Source of the DNA: an uncultured Sphingomonas sp.
GTDB lineage: Bacteria > Pseudomonadota > Alphaproteobacteria > Sphingomonadales > Sphingomonadaceae
Direction: 5' to 3'
Length of the DNA: 64,000 bases
NCBI RefSeq assembly: GCF_913774285.1
Contig: NZ_CAJYHX010000021.1
Coordinates: 124,001-188,000 of the forward strand
A program made the translations under genes and the position numbers. The notes under the pieces were generated by a model. The model was not told the DNA's origin. It worked only from the letters and a program-made list of their open reading frames with translations, and made no database searches. This document shows, in pieces, positions 1 through 9,816 of this stretch (its first letter is position 1; every line of letters starts with the position of its first letter).

Positions 1-932
1 ACGATCTGGCGATAGGCGTCGATCATCCGCGCCACCAGCGCCGTGTGGGCTGCCGCCGGCACCGGCGCCTCGCGGGTCAGCGTGCCGAGATCGTTGACTC
101 CCTCCAGCACGATCAGGTGGGTGAGGCCCGGCTGACCGATCACATCATGATCGAACCGTGCCAGTGCGTTCGGCCCCAGCCCGTCGTTGAGCAGCCGGTT
201 GCCGCCGATCCCGGCATTGAGCACCGCCACCTCGCCCATCCTCGGCGCCGCGCGCAGCCGGCGCTGGAGCGCGTCGGTCCAGCGCGCATTGGTGTTGGGC
301 TTCACGCCGTAGCCGTCCGTGATCGAATCCCCGAACGCGACGATCGCGCGTGCCTTGGGCGCCACCGCCTCGATGCCGGCAATCTGGAACCAGTGATCGA
401 CGGTCTTGGCGCCCGCGAGATCCGGATCGGCGCTGTGGTTGCCGTGGACGAGATAGGAGGTCGCGCGCGAGCCCGGGTGGCCGGTCTGCTGCGCCGGCGG
501 ATTGGCGACATAGAGCGAGATGGCGAGATCGGTGCCGCCCGCACCCTTCAGCTCGATCGGGTCGCTCCAATAATCGGCACCCGCCGGGATCGTCACCGCC
601 ACCGCGCCGCCGAAGCGCAGCGGGCGCAGCGTGGCGGCGTCGATCTTCGGGCTGGCGATGTCCACCGCGCGGGCGATCGTCGCGCCGTCGATGGTCAGCG
701 GCGCGCTGCCGAAGCGGTTGGTGAAGCGCACCCGCAGCCGAGTCGCGGGTCCCTGGAGGCGCACGATCTGGCGCAGCGTGGCATCGGTGAGATCGGCGGC
801 GGGCAAGGCATTCTGCGAGTCGAGCGCCAGCTGCGAGGTCCACCACGCCGTCGTCCAGCGATCCCCTGGCGCGGCCTGCGCGGTCGCCGCCGCAAGCAGC
901 CCCACCACGACCCAGCGCAGCATCTTCGCCAT
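1..932 (-). CDS. SGNH/GDSL hydrolase, C-terminus cut off by window edge
   Basis: Reading the minus strand from an ATG at 932 gives an open frame that leaves the window at base 1. It starts MAKMLRWVVVGLLAAATAQA, a signal peptide with a likely Ala-X-Ala site, so the product is probably exported. The block-I serine motif of SGNH hydrolases is visible as FGDSITDG, followed by the later blocks NAGIGGN and EGVNDLG, in the expected order. The family contains esterases, lipases and carbohydrate esterases, and the substrate cannot be read from this. About 310 residues are present. The C-terminal Asp-His block would lie beyond base 1. The product class is well supported; the exact activity is unknown. 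Confidence 0.85.
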   Translation of the reverse strand, partial: MAKMLRWVVVGLLAAATAQAAPGDRWTTAWWTSQLALDSQNALPAADLTDATLRQIVRLQGPATRLRVRFTNRFGSAPLTIDGATIARAVDIASPKIDAATLRPLRFGGAVAVTIPAGADYWSDPIELKGAGGTDLAISLYVANPPAQQTGHPGSRATSYLVHGNHSADPDLAGAKTVDHWFQIAGIEAVAPKARAIVAFGDSITDGYGVKPNTNARWTDALQRRLRAAPRMGEVAVLNAGIGGNRLLNDGLGPNALARFDHDVIGQPGLTHLIVLEGVNDLGTLTREAPVPAAAHTALVARMIDAYRQI

Positions 933-1072
933 ACACCCTCTCCAGCAATATATTGATAGCGGTACCATAGTCCGGAACGGAGTCAGGGCAAGCCGTTCCG
1001 GCGTGCCGCTGTGCTATTGCGGCAATGCAGCGGCAGACCTAAGCAGTTGCCTTCTTCGACCAAGGAACCTCG

Positions 1073-3685
1073 ATGCGCGCGCTTCTCTTCGCTTCCTCCG
1101 CCTTGCTGCTGCCCGTCGCCGCTCTCGCCCAGACACCCGCCGTGCCCACCGGCAAGCTGCCTGATGCCGCCACGCCGATCGCCTATCGACTCGATTTCAC
1201 CATCCTGCCCGAGAAGGATCGCTTCAACGGCCATACCGAGATCGACATCGACCTGAAGGCGCCCGCGCGGACGATCTGGATGCACGGCCGCGACCTGCAC
1301 GTCGCCAAGGCGATCGCGCGGAGCGGCGGCAAGTCGGTCACGGCGACGTTCACGCAGAAGAGCGCCACTGGCCTCGCCGAGCTCGACTTCGGCAAGACGC
1401 TGCCCGCCGGTCGCGTGACACTGGTGTTCGACTATGACGCCGCGTTCGGCACCGGCACCCAGGGGCTCTATCATGTGAAGGTCGAGGACGCCTGGTACAG
1501 CTGGACCCAGTTCGAATCGATCGAGGCGCGCGCCGCCTTCCCGTCCTTCGACCAGCCGGGCTACAAGACGCCGTTCACCGTCTCGATTACGACCAAGCCC
1601 GGCTTCACCGCGGTCAGCAACGCGCCCGAGGCAAGCAGCCGCAAGGCGGGCGCGCTGGTCCGCCACCAGTTCGCACCGACCAAGCCGCTGCCGACCTACC
1701 TCGTCGCGCTGGTCACCGGCCCCTTCGCGACCGCCTCCACGATGATCCCGCCGACGCCCCAGCGCAGCACCCAGATGCCGCTGGGCGTCGTGGGCACCAA
1801 GCCCAATGCCGGCCAGCTCGCCTTTGCGCGCGACGAATCGGGCAAGATCGTCTCGCTGCTCGAGAATTATTTCGGCCAGCCCTTCCCCTTCCCCAAGCTC
1901 GACCAGATCGGCTCGCCGATCATGCCGGGCGCGATGGAGAATGCCGGCGCCGACATCTATGGCGACGGCATCCTCTTCCTCGACGAGAAGGATAGCAGCG
2001 AGCGCAAGCAGGCGTTCGGCATGGTCGTCGCGCACGAGCTGGCGCACCAATGGTTCGGCGATCTCGTCACGCCGGCGTGGTGGGACGATATCTGGCTGAA
2101 CGAGAGCTTCGCCAACTGGATGGGCTATCGCATCGGCAATGAGTGGCGCCCGGGCCTGCAGATCGAGCTCAACGCGATCGAGGAAGGCTTCGACGCGATG
2201 GACCTCGACGCGCTCGCCGCCGGACGCCCGATCCACCAGCCGATCCCGAACGACGGCGATATCGACGCGGCGTTCGACCAGATCACCTATGGCAAGGGCG
2301 GCCAGGTCGTCGCGATGATCGCCGCCTATATGGGCGACGAAGCCTTCCGCGAGGGCGTTCGGCTGCACATGCAGCGCCACGCCTATGGCAATGCCAGCAC
2401 CGACCAGTTCTTCGCCTCGCTCGCCGATGCCGCGCATGATCCGCGCGTGCTCGCCTCGCTGAAGAGCTTCGTCGACCAGCAGGGCGTGCCGCTGATTACG
2501 CTGCACCGGGAGGGCGGCGCGCTCACCGCTACCCAGTCGCGCTACGGCTTCTTTGGCGCCAACCTGCCCGCCGAACAGTGGATCGTTCCGCTCTGCCTCC
2601 GCCAGGGCGAGACCAAGAACTGCACGCTGCTCGACAAGCCGAGCATGACCGTCTCCGCCAAGGGCAGCGGCGCGCTGGTGCCGAACGCCGGCGGCTGGGG
2701 CTATTATCGCTTCGAGCTCGATCCGGCCGATTGGGACGCGCTGATCGCCGCCACCCCCAGCCTGCCTGCCGCCGAGGTGCTCGCCATCGACGACAGCACC
2801 TGGGCGAGCTTCTATGCCGGTCGCAGCCCGGTAACGCGCACCATCGCGCTCACCCGCGCCACCGCGAAGCACCCGTCGACGAAGATCGTCTTCGAGAACG
2901 CCCATAGCCTGCGCGACCTGGAGAAGCGCGGGCTGATCACGGCGGACGCGCTGCCCGCCTATCGCAAGCTGTTCGTCGAGCTGTACGGCCCGATGCTGGC
3001 CAAGATCGGCTTCGATCCGGCAACCGGCGCTTATGCCAAGGAGGAGGCCGACCAGCGCGAGCTGCGCAAGGACCTGGTGAGCCTCGTCGCGGTCACCGGC
3101 CATGATGCGGCGCTCCGTGCAAAGCTGCTGACCGCGTTCGACGCTTTCGTGGCGGGCGACGACAAGGCGCTCGACCCGGCATGGCGCGGGGTCGCGGCGG
3201 GCATCGCGCTCAACGAGCGCGGCGTGCCCTTCGCGCAGACGCTGCTGACCCAGAGCGTGGGCAAGCCGGCGCTGTTCCAGGCGCTCGGCCAGGGGGTGAC
3301 CGCGTCGAACAATCCGGACATCGCCCGCTGGTTCCTGAACGACTTCAAGGATCCGCGCGTCGATGCCCGCCAGCGGCTGTTCACCGTCGCCGGCTTCCTC
3401 AAGTCGCCCTATACCCGCGACCTCGCCAGCGACTTCATGATCGCGCATTTCGACGAGTTCGTGAAGAATGGCGGCGGCGGCGGGGTGTTCTCGGGCCGGG
3501 CCGCGCAGATGTTCGGCGCGCTCTGCTCGAACGCGCAGGCCGATGCGGTCGACGCCAAGCTGCGGCCGACCACCAAGGGCAGCACGCTCAACCTGGATCG
3601 CGCGATCGAGACGATCCGCACCTGCGCCCGCTTCCGCGACGCCAAGGCGGGCGAAGTGAGCGCAGCGATCATCGCGGGGAAGTAA
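1073..3685 (+). CDS. Secreted M1-family zinc metallopeptidase (aminopeptidase N-like)
   Basis: An 870-residue protein with an N-terminal signal peptide (residues 1-20, ending ALAQ). The M1 hallmarks are complete: the exopeptidase substrate motif GAMENAG at 286-292, zinc ligands HELAH at 321-325, and the third ligand Glu344 inside WLNESFA. These predict removal of N-terminal residues from peptides, in the periplasm or outside the cell. The length is normal for bacterial M1 enzymes carrying the C-terminal ERAP1-like helical domain. The gene stands alone between the divergent hydrolase and a downstream hairpin. The 139 bases upstream hold the divergent promoters. The family assignment is certain. 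The pepN name is not given because secreted M1 paralogues are common in sphingomonads. Confidence 0.95.
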   Translation: MRALLFASSALLLPVAALAQTPAVPTGKLPDAATPIAYRLDFTILPEKDRFNGHTEIDIDLKAPARTIWMHGRDLHVAKAIARSGGKSVTATFTQKSATGLAELDFGKTLPAGRVTLVFDYDAAFGTGTQGLYHVKVEDAWYSWTQFESIEARAAFPSFDQPGYKTPFTVSITTKPGFTAVSNAPEASSRKAGALVRHQFAPTKPLPTYLVALVTGPFATASTMIPPTPQRSTQMPLGVVGTKPNAGQLAFARDESGKIVSLLENYFGQPFPFPKLDQIGSPIMPGAMENAGADIYGDGILFLDEKDSSERKQAFGMVVAHELAHQWFGDLVTPAWWDDIWLNESFANWMGYRIGNEWRPGLQIELNAIEEGFDAMDLDALAAGRPIHQPIPNDGDIDAAFDQITYGKGGQVVAMIAAYMGDEAFREGVRLHMQRHAYGNASTDQFFASLADAAHDPRVLASLKSFVDQQGVPLITLHREGGALTATQSRYGFFGANLPAEQWIVPLCLRQGETKNCTLLDKPSMTVSAKGSGALVPNAGGWGYYRFELDPADWDALIAATPSLPAAEVLAIDDSTWASFYAGRSPVTRTIALTRATAKHPSTKIVFENAHSLRDLEKRGLITADALPAYRKLFVELYGPMLAKIGFDPATGAYAKEEADQRELRKDLVSLVAVTGHDAALRAKLLTAFDAFVAGDDKALDPAWRGVAAGIALNERGVPFAQTLLTQSVGKPALFQALGQGVTASNNPDIARWFLNDFKDPRVDARQRLFTVAGFLKSPYTRDLASDFMIAHFDEFVKNGGGGGVFSGRAAQMFGALCSNAQADAVDAKLRPTTKGSTLNLDRAIETIRTCARFRDAKAGEVSAAIIAGK

Positions 3686-3691
3686 GGATGG

Positions 3692-3718
3692 TGCGCCCTC
3701 TCCAGGCGGGAGGGCGCA
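3692..3718 (+). terminator. Hairpin after the M1 peptidase
   Basis: TGCGCCCTC at 3692-3700 pairs perfectly with GAGGGCGCA at 3710-3718 across a nine-base loop, seven bases after the peptidase stop codon. There is no clear U-tract, so it may be a 3'-end stabiliser rather than an efficient intrinsic terminator. Confidence 0.45.
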
Positions 3719-3751
3719 TCAGACACGAGAACCACGCCCGCCAGCTACCAC

Positions 3752-3848
3752 CGTCATCCCCGCGAAGGCGGGGATCCATTGGGGCTGACGTGGCGGCTCG
3801 ATCCACGAGCGTCCTGGCAAATGGATTCCCGCCTTCGCGGGAATGACG
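3752..3848. repeat. Paired inverted REP-like repeat (REPIN-type), copy 1
   Basis: Two imperfect palindromes face each other. The left unit begins CGTCATCCCCGCGAAGG and ends GGATCCATTGGGG. The right unit begins ATGGATTCCCGCC and ends CGGGAATGACG. They are separated by about 36 bases. The same arrangement with the same outer ends occurs at 12112-12207. This is typical of dispersed REP pairs and dRS3-like elements between proteobacterial genes. It sits between two convergent genes and encodes nothing. Confidence 0.8.
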
Positions 3849-3877
3849 AAGGAGGCGCGACGAGCGCCCCGCCCCCC

Positions 3878-5470
3878 TCACGCCGCCTTGAGCGAATAAT
3901 CCTTGTAGCGCTGGCGGATCTCCATCTTGAGCAGCTTGCCGGTCGCCGTGTGGGGCAGGCTGTCGACGAAATGGATCTCGTCGGGCAGCCACCATTTGGC
4001 GACGTGCTGGCCCAGATGCGCGAGGATCTCCGCCTCGCTTACTGCGCTGCCGGGCTTGCGCACCACCAGCAGGATCGGCCGCTCCTCCCAGCGCGGGTGG
4101 TGCACCCCGATCGCCGCCGCCTCGGCGACGCCCGCGCAGCCCACCGCGCAATTCTCCAGCTCGACCGAGCTGATCCACTCGCCGCCGGACTTGATCACGT
4201 CCTTGGCCCGGTCGGTGATCTGCATCACCCCGTCCGGATGGAGCACCGCGACGTCGCCGGTGTCGAACCAATTGTCAGCATCGACGGCCGGCTTTTCCTC
4301 GCGATAATATTGCCCGATCACCCAAGGCCCGCGCACCTGCAGCCGACCCGAGCTCTTGCCGTCACGCGGTAGCACCTGCCCTTCGTCGTCGACGGTGCGC
4401 AGCTCGACGCCGTACGGCACCTTGCCCTGCTTGCTCACCTGGTCGACCTGCGCCTCGAAGCTGAGCTCGTCCCAGTCGGGCGAGGGCGCGCCCATGGTGC
4501 CGATCGGGCTGGTTTCGGTCATGCCCCAGGCGTGGTTGACCCGCATGCCCATCCGCATCAGCCGCTCGATCATCGCGCGCGGCGCGGCGGATCCGCCGAT
4601 GGTGACGATCTTGAGGTGCTTGGGCGCCTCGCCGGTCGCATCGATATGCTGGAACATCGCGAACCACACCGTCGGCACGCCCGCCGAGTGCGTCACCTTC
4701 TCGCGGTTCATCAGCTCGCAGAGGATCTTGGGGTCGTTGAGCGCCGAAAACACCATCTTCGCCCCAACCGCCGGCGCCGCCCAGGGCAGCCCCCAGCCGA
4801 CCGCATGGAACATCGGCACGATCGGCATCGCCACGGACTGGGTGGAGAGGTCGAACTCGGCCGGCTGCAGCTCGGTGAGCGCGTGGATCACGGTGGATCG
4901 GTGGGTATAGACCACGCCCTTGGGATTGCCCGTCGTGCCGCTGGTGTAGCAAAGCATCATCGGCTCGCGCTCGTCGCCCTGCACCCAGGCATAATTGCCA
5001 TCCTCGGCGCCGATCCACGCCTCGAAGCCCTCGGGGCCGAGATCGTCGAAGCAGATATAGTGCTCGATGGTGGTCCAGTGCGGCTTCAGCCGCTCGACTA
5101 CGGGGGCGAACATCCGGTCGTAGAGCAGCACCCGGTCCTCGGCGTGGTTGCCGATAAAGGCGAGTTGGTCGTCGAACAGGCGCGGGTTGATCGTGTGGAT
5201 CAGCGCGCCCATGCCGGTCGCGCCATACCAGGCGACGAGATGGCGGCTGTGGTTCATCGCGAGCGTCGCGACGCGGTCGCCCTTGCGGATGCCGAGCCGC
5301 TCCAGCGCTTGCGCCATCCGCCGCGCATCGTGCGCGATACCCGCCCAGGTCGTGCGCGTCTCGCTGCCGTCCGCCCAGCGGGTGACGATCTCGCGGGGCC
5401 CGTGTTCCCGTGCCGCGTGGTCGATCAGCGTGGATACCCGAAGCTCGAAATCCTGCATGCCGCCCAGCAT
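3878..5470 (-). CDS. Acyl-CoA synthetase (AMP-dependent, fatty-acid/long-chain type)
   Basis: Member of the ANL adenylate-forming family. The phosphate-binding loop reads [18 protein letters not shown] near residue 180. It is followed by the AMP-binding motif WGMTETSP, the [12 protein letters not shown] region, WFDTGDVA, the hinge [17 protein letters not shown], and the catalytic lysine in TATGKLLK near the C-terminus. It would form an acyl-CoA from a carboxylic acid, ATP and CoA in the cytosol. I place the start at 5470 ([10 protein letters not shown]) because GGAGAGG lies just upstream; an ATG at 5482 is an alternative. Substrate chain length cannot be read from sequence. It is monocistronic and converges on the M1 peptidase gene. 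Confidence 0.93.
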   Translation of the reverse strand: MLGGMQDFELRVSTLIDHAAREHGPREIVTRWADGSETRTTWAGIAHDARRMAQALERLGIRKGDRVATLAMNHSRHLVAWYGATGMGALIHTINPRLFDDQLAFIGNHAEDRVLLYDRMFAPVVERLKPHWTTIEHYICFDDLGPEGFEAWIGAEDGNYAWVQGDEREPMMLCYTSGTTGNPKGVVYTHRSTVIHALTELQPAEFDLSTQSVAMPIVPMFHAVGWGLPWAAPAVGAKMVFSALNDPKILCELMNREKVTHSAGVPTVWFAMFQHIDATGEAPKHLKIVTIGGSAAPRAMIERLMRMGMRVNHAWGMTETSPIGTMGAPSPDWDELSFEAQVDQVSKQGKVPYGVELRTVDDEGQVLPRDGKSSGRLQVRGPWVIGQYYREEKPAVDADNWFDTGDVAVLHPDGVMQITDRAKDVIKSGGEWISSVELENCAVGCAGVAEAAAIGVHHPRWEERPILLVVRKPGSAVSEAEILAHLGQHVAKWWLPDEIHFVDSLPHTATGKLLKMEIRQRYKDYSLKAA

Positions 5471-5597
5471 ATGCCTCTCCATTGCGTGGCTGTTTAGGCG
5501 CAGGATACGCCTTCATCGGCAGGAGTCGAGAGGGCCGGACGTTACATCCTGTTGCTGCAGCGTCGCGGCATACCGGGTCGTCGAGACGCGGGATACC

Positions 5598-5633
5598 CTC
5601 TCCACCACGCCGCTGGCGCAACGCGGTGGAGGG
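5598..5633. terminator. GC-rich hairpin downstream of dnaE
   Basis: CTCCACC...GGTGGAG forms an imperfect stem between the dnaE stop and the acyl-CoA synthetase start. No T-run follows on either strand. It may mark the dnaE 3' end, but this is weak. Confidence 0.25.
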
Positions 5634-5654
5634 GGCCAGCGGGCGCACCTACCC

Positions 5655-8600
5655 TCAGGCGGCGGCCTGCAGCTTCATGCTCGCCGGGATCAGCGACGCC
5701 GCCTGCACGCCCGGCATCGTCTCGATCCGCGCCGCCAGCTCGGTATCGAGCCGGAAGCCGCGGCCGAGCATCACCGTCGCCTCGCCGCCGTCGATCGGCG
5801 CGTGGAGCAGGATCTCGCCCCTGCCCCCGCCGCGCAGCTCGCCGACGAGCTCGGCGAGTTGCGCCGGCACGGTCGGGTCCTCGATGCGGATCTCCAGGAT
5901 CAGCTGGGTGGTGCCCGCCAGCGTGTCGAACGGCTGCACCCGCTTAACCGCCGCACGCGGGGTATCCTCGCCCGGGCGCTTGTCGAGTTCGAGCGTCAGG
6001 ATCGCGCAGCCGGTGCCGTTGGCGCAGGCTTCCATGTCCTTGGCGATCAGTTCCTCGAAGCACGAGGTCTGGATCTGCGCGCTGCGGTCCGAGATCGTCG
6101 CCATCAGATAGCGGTTGCCGCGCGCCGAGGTGCGGTAGCGGCAATCCTCGATCAGCGCGGCGATCTGGGCGTTGACCCGCGCGCCCTCGGGGATCTGCAT
6201 GTCCGGGAGGGAGGCGATGTCGCGCACGCCTTGCCCGCGGAACAGATGCTCGTAGCGGTCGAGCGGATGCGCGGAGAAGTAATAGCCGAAGGCATCCTTC
6301 TCGGCGTTGATCTTGTCGGACATCGACCAGACCGCATCCTTGGGCACGGTGATCCCGCCGCCGGCCGGCTCGGCATCGCCGAACAGCCCGCCCTGCCCGC
6401 TCATCCGCGTGGCATGGTCGCGCTGGGCAACCGCGAGGATCGTTTCCGCCGCCGCATGCACCCCCGCGCGATTGGGTTCTATACTGTCGAACGCGCCCGC
6501 CGAGGCGAGCGTTTCGAGCTGGCGCTTGTTGAGCACGCGCGGATCGACCCGCTTGGCGAAATCATCGAGGCTGGCGAAGCGGCCGTTCTTCTCGCGCTCC
6601 TCGACCAGCAGTTCCATCGCCCGCTCGCCGACGCCCTTGAGCGCGCCGAGCGCATAGCGCACCGCCAGCCCCTCGCCATGCGCCTGCACGGTGAAGTCGG
6701 CCTCGCTGGCGTTGATGTCGGGCGAGGTCGCCTCGATGCCCAGCCGCCGCATATCATCGGCGAACACCGCCAGCTTGTCGGTCTGGTGGATGTCGTACGC
6801 CATCGAGGCGGCGAAGAATTCGTGCGGATGGTGCGCCTTGAGCCACGCCGTCTGGTAGGCGAGCAGTGCGTAAGCGGCGGCGTGCGACTTGTTGAAGCCG
6901 TAGCCGGCGAACTTGTCGATCAAGTCGAACAGCTCGTTGGCCTTGGCCGCCGGGATGTCGTTCACCTCCTTGCAGCCCTTGACGAAGATGCTGCGCTGCG
7001 CGTCCATCTCCGCCTTGACCTTCTTGCCCATCGCGCGCCGCAGCATGTCTGCGCCGCCGAGGGTATATCCGGCGAGGATCTGCGCGGCCTGCATCACCTG
7101 CTCCTGGTAGACGAAGATCCCGTAGGTCTCCTTCAGGATCGGCTCGAGCAAGTCGTGCGGGTAGATGATGGGTTCGCGGCCCGCCTTGCGCGCGCCGAAG
7201 GTCGGGATGTTGTCCATCGGACCCGGACGATAGAGCGAGACCAGCGCGACGATGTCGCCGAAATTGGTCGGCCGGACGGCCGTCAGCGTGCGGCGCATGC
7301 CTTCGGATTCGAGCTGGAACACGCCGACCGTGTCGCCGCGCTGGAGCAGGGCGTAGACGCCCTCGTCGTCCCAATCGAGCCGATCGAGATTGACGTCGAC
7401 GCCGCGCTTGGCGAGCAGCACCACGGCTTTCTTGAGCACCGACAGCGTCTTGAGGCCGAGAAAGTCGAACTTCACCAGCCCGGCGCCCTCGACATTCTTC
7501 ATGTCGAACTGGGTCACCGGCATGTCCGATCGCGGATCGCGGTACAGCGGCACCAGCTGCGCGAGCGGCCGGTCGCCGATCACCACGCCGGCGGCGTGGG
7601 TCGAGCTGTGACGCGGAAGGCCCTCCATCCGCATCGACAGGTCGACGAGGCGCTTCACATCCTCGTTGCCGTTATATTCGGCGAGGAATTCGCTCACGCC
7701 GTTGAGCGTGCGCTCGAGCGTCCAGGGGTCGGTCGGGTGGTTGGGGATCTGCTTGGCTAGGCGATCGACCTGGCCATAGCTCATCTGCAGCACGCGACCG
7801 ACGTCCTTGATCACCGCGCGCGCCTTCATCGTCCCGAAGGTGATGATCTGCGCGACGTGATCGCGGCCATATTTCTCCTGCACATAGCGGATCACTTCGC
7901 CGCGCCGGGTTTCGCAGAAGTCGATGTCGAAGTCGGGCATCGAGACGCGTTCCGGGTTGAGGAAGCGTTCGAACAGAAGGCCGAGCTTGAGCGGATCGAG
8001 ATCGGTGATGGTCAGCGCCCAGGCGACCGCCGAGCCCGCGCCCGAGCCACGCCCCGGCCCCACCGGGATGTCGTTGGACTTCGCCCATTGGATGAAGTCG
8101 GCAACGATCAGGAAGTAGCCCGGGAACCCCATCTGGATGATGATGTCGAGCTCGAACTGGAGGCGCTTGTTATATACCTCCACTTCTGCGGGATCGGTGA
8201 TGCCGGCGAAATCGAGCCGGTCCTTCAGCCCCTGCCAGCTGCGCTCGCGCAGCATCGCCGCCTCGCCCTCGCGGTCGCCGGCGAGGCTGGGCAGGATCGG
8301 CTTGCGCTTGGGCGCGGCATAGGCGCAGCGCTGCGCGACCACGAGCGTGTTCTCAATCGCCTCGGGCAGGTCGGCGAAATTGGTCTTCATCGTCTCGGCC
8401 GGCTTGAGCCAGGCCTCGGGCGAGGAGCGCGGGCGATCGTCGGTTTCGAGATAGGTCGAGTTCGCAATGCAAAGCATCGCGTCGTGCGCGTCGTAGAAAT
8501 CGGCCTCGGCGAAGCAGGCCGGGTTGGTGCCGACCAGTGGCAGGTTGCGCGCATAGGCGAGGTCGACCAGCTTGTCCTCGGCGCGGGTCTCCACCTCGTT

Positions 8601-9134
8601 CTGGCGGCGCGCGATCTCGATATAGAGCCGCTCCGGGAACAGCGCTTCCAGCTGCGACGCATAGGCCTCGGCGGTCTTGTCCTGCCCCTCGGCATAGAGC
8701 CGGGCGAGCGCGCCCTCGGCGCCCGCAGTCAGGCAGAGCAGGCCGTCGGTATGCCCGGTGAGCGCCGCGAAGGGCACATGCGCGTCCTCCTCGATCGGGC
8801 GGTCGAGATGCGCCTGCGAGACGAGGTGGCAGAGATTTTCATAGCCGGTCTGGTCCTGCGCATAGAGCGCCAGCCAGTCGATCGGCACGTTGAGCCCCTC
8901 GGCGAGGTTGGAGCGCTTCACTGCCAGCAGCGTGCCGACGATTGGCTGCACGCCGGCCTTCTTGGCGGCATCCGAAAAGCTCATCGCGGCATAGAGGCCG
9001 TTGCGATCGGCGACGGCGATGGCGGGAAAGCCGTGCCTCTTGGCGTGCTTGGCGATCGCCTTGGGGTCGATCGCCCCTTCGAGCATGGTGTAGCAGGAGA
9101 AAACCCGAAGCGGGACGAAACCGGAATGCGCCAT
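5655..9134 (-). CDS. dnaE: DNA polymerase III subunit alpha
   Basis: A 1159-residue replicative polymerase catalytic subunit. The N-terminus carries the PHP domain (FVPLRVFSCYTMLEGAI..., KRHGFPAIAVADRNGL). The polymerase active site is recognisable as PDFDIDFC in the middle third, preceded by GPGRGSGAGSAVAWAL. The fingers region contains GYGFNKSHAAAYALLAYQTAWLK, and an OB-fold and tail follow. The length is normal for DnaE1. It synthesises DNA in the holoenzyme with the beta clamp and epsilon. The start at 9134 (MAHSGFVPLR) keeps the PHP domain intact. The gene is monocistronic. Confidence 0.98.
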   Translation of the reverse strand: MAHSGFVPLRVFSCYTMLEGAIDPKAIAKHAKRHGFPAIAVADRNGLYAAMSFSDAAKKAGVQPIVGTLLAVKRSNLAEGLNVPIDWLALYAQDQTGYENLCHLVSQAHLDRPIEEDAHVPFAALTGHTDGLLCLTAGAEGALARLYAEGQDKTAEAYASQLEALFPERLYIEIARRQNEVETRAEDKLVDLAYARNLPLVGTNPACFAEADFYDAHDAMLCIANSTYLETDDRPRSSPEAWLKPAETMKTNFADLPEAIENTLVVAQRCAYAAPKRKPILPSLAGDREGEAAMLRERSWQGLKDRLDFAGITDPAEVEVYNKRLQFELDIIIQMGFPGYFLIVADFIQWAKSNDIPVGPGRGSGAGSAVAWALTITDLDPLKLGLLFERFLNPERVSMPDFDIDFCETRRGEVIRYVQEKYGRDHVAQIITFGTMKARAVIKDVGRVLQMSYGQVDRLAKQIPNHPTDPWTLERTLNGVSEFLAEYNGNEDVKRLVDLSMRMEGLPRHSSTHAAGVVIGDRPLAQLVPLYRDPRSDMPVTQFDMKNVEGAGLVKFDFLGLKTLSVLKKAVVLLAKRGVDVNLDRLDWDDEGVYALLQRGDTVGVFQLESEGMRRTLTAVRPTNFGDIVALVSLYRPGPMDNIPTFGARKAGREPIIYPHDLLEPILKETYGIFVYQEQVMQAAQILAGYTLGGADMLRRAMGKKVKAEMDAQRSIFVKGCKEVNDIPAAKANELFDLIDKFAGYGFNKSHAAAYALLAYQTAWLKAHHPHEFFAASMAYDIHQTDKLAVFADDMRRLGIEATSPDINASEADFTVQAHGEGLAVRYALGALKGVGERAMELLVEEREKNGRFASLDDFAKRVDPRVLNKRQLETLASAGAFDSIEPNRAGVHAAAETILAVAQRDHATRMSGQGGLFGDAEPAGGGITVPKDAVWSMSDKINAEKDAFGYYFSAHPLDRYEHLFRGQGVRDIASLPDMQIPEGARVNAQIAALIEDCRYRTSARGNRYLMATISDRSAQIQTSCFEELIAKDMEACANGTGCAILTLELDKRPGEDTPRAAVKRVQPFDTLAGTTQLILEIRIEDPTVPAQLAELVGELRGGGRGEILLHAPIDGGEATVMLGRGFRLDTELAARIETMPGVQAASLIPASMKLQAAA

Positions 9135-9269
9135 GCCCGAACCTAGGAGCGCGCACGCCCAATTGCCAACCCGCAGCCACGCTTCTCCACAGCTTTTGCG
9201 CTCGGCCGAGCGATACCGCCGAAACGGATCGATCTACATCTGCAAACCAGTGAAGATATGGTAAACGAA

Positions 9270-9317
9270 GCACGCGGCCGGGGCATCCACACACCTCCCG
9301 CTCCGGCCGTGCTTTTT
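9270..9317. terminator. Strong bidirectional hairpin between gpx and dnaE
   Basis: GCAC(GC)GGCCGG at 9270-9281 pairs with CCGGCCGTGC at 9303-9312. On the plus strand TTTTT follows (9313-9317); on the minus strand TTCGTTT follows. It lies 17 bases past the glutathione peroxidase stop, so it most simply ends the minus-strand lol-gpx transcript. The cleaner U-tract on the plus strand is noted separately. Confidence 0.6.
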
Positions 9318-9333
9318 CCCGCTTTCCGGCAGC

Positions 9334-9816
9334 TTAGAGCAGCGCCTCGATATCCGCGCCGATGGTGCTCGGCGCGGTAGTGGGGGCATAGCGCTCGACC
9401 ACTTCGCCGGCGCGGTTGACCAGGAACTTGGTGAAGTTCCACTTGATCGCCTGGGTGCCCATCAGCCCCGGCGCCTGCGCCTTGAGCGCCTGGAACAGCG
9501 GCGCCGCGTTGCTGCCGTTAACGTCGACCTTGGCGAAGATCGGGAAGGTCACGTCATAGGTGAGCGAGCAGAAGCTGGCGATTTCCTCGGCATTGCCCGG
9601 TTCCTGCGCGCCGAACTGGTTGCACGGAAAGGCCAGTACCGCAAAGCCGCGATCCCGATAGGCGTGCCAGAGCTGCTCCAGTTCCTTGTACTGCGGGGTG
9701 AAGCCGCATTTCGACGCCGTGTTGACGATCAGCAGCACCTGGCCGGTGAACTTCGACAAGTCGCTGGTGGTGCCGTCCGGCAGCGTCACCGGGATCTGCG
9801 TGATCGCCTCGCTCAT
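9334..9816 (-). CDS. Thiol (glutathione/thioredoxin) peroxidase, GPx family
   Basis: A 160-residue single-domain thioredoxin-fold peroxidase. The peroxidatic Cys37 lies in [11 protein letters not shown], with Gln71 in FGAQEPG and Trp126-Asn127 in KWNFTKF completing the GPx catalytic tetrad. A further cysteine (Cys83 in FCSLTY) could act as resolving residue. Many such cysteine-type bacterial enzymes use thioredoxin, so a BtuE-like role in reducing hydroperoxides is likely. There is no signal peptide, so it is cytosolic. Its start overlaps the lolD stop by four bases, which makes it the last gene of the lolC/E-lolD transcript. Confidence 0.93.
   Translation of the reverse strand: MSEAITQIPVTLPDGTTSDLSKFTGQVLLIVNTASKCGFTPQYKELEQLWHAYRDRGFAVLAFPCNQFGAQEPGNAEEIASFCSLTYDVTFPIFAKVDVNGSNAAPLFQALKAQAPGLMGTQAIKWNFTKFLVNRAGEVVERYAPTTAPSTIGADIEALL

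Noticed and set aside
983..3448. An 821-codon open frame antisense to the M1 peptidase
   Set aside because: High-GC shadow. The composition is arginine/glycine/alanine-rich with no motifs, while the sense strand has a complete catalytic protein.
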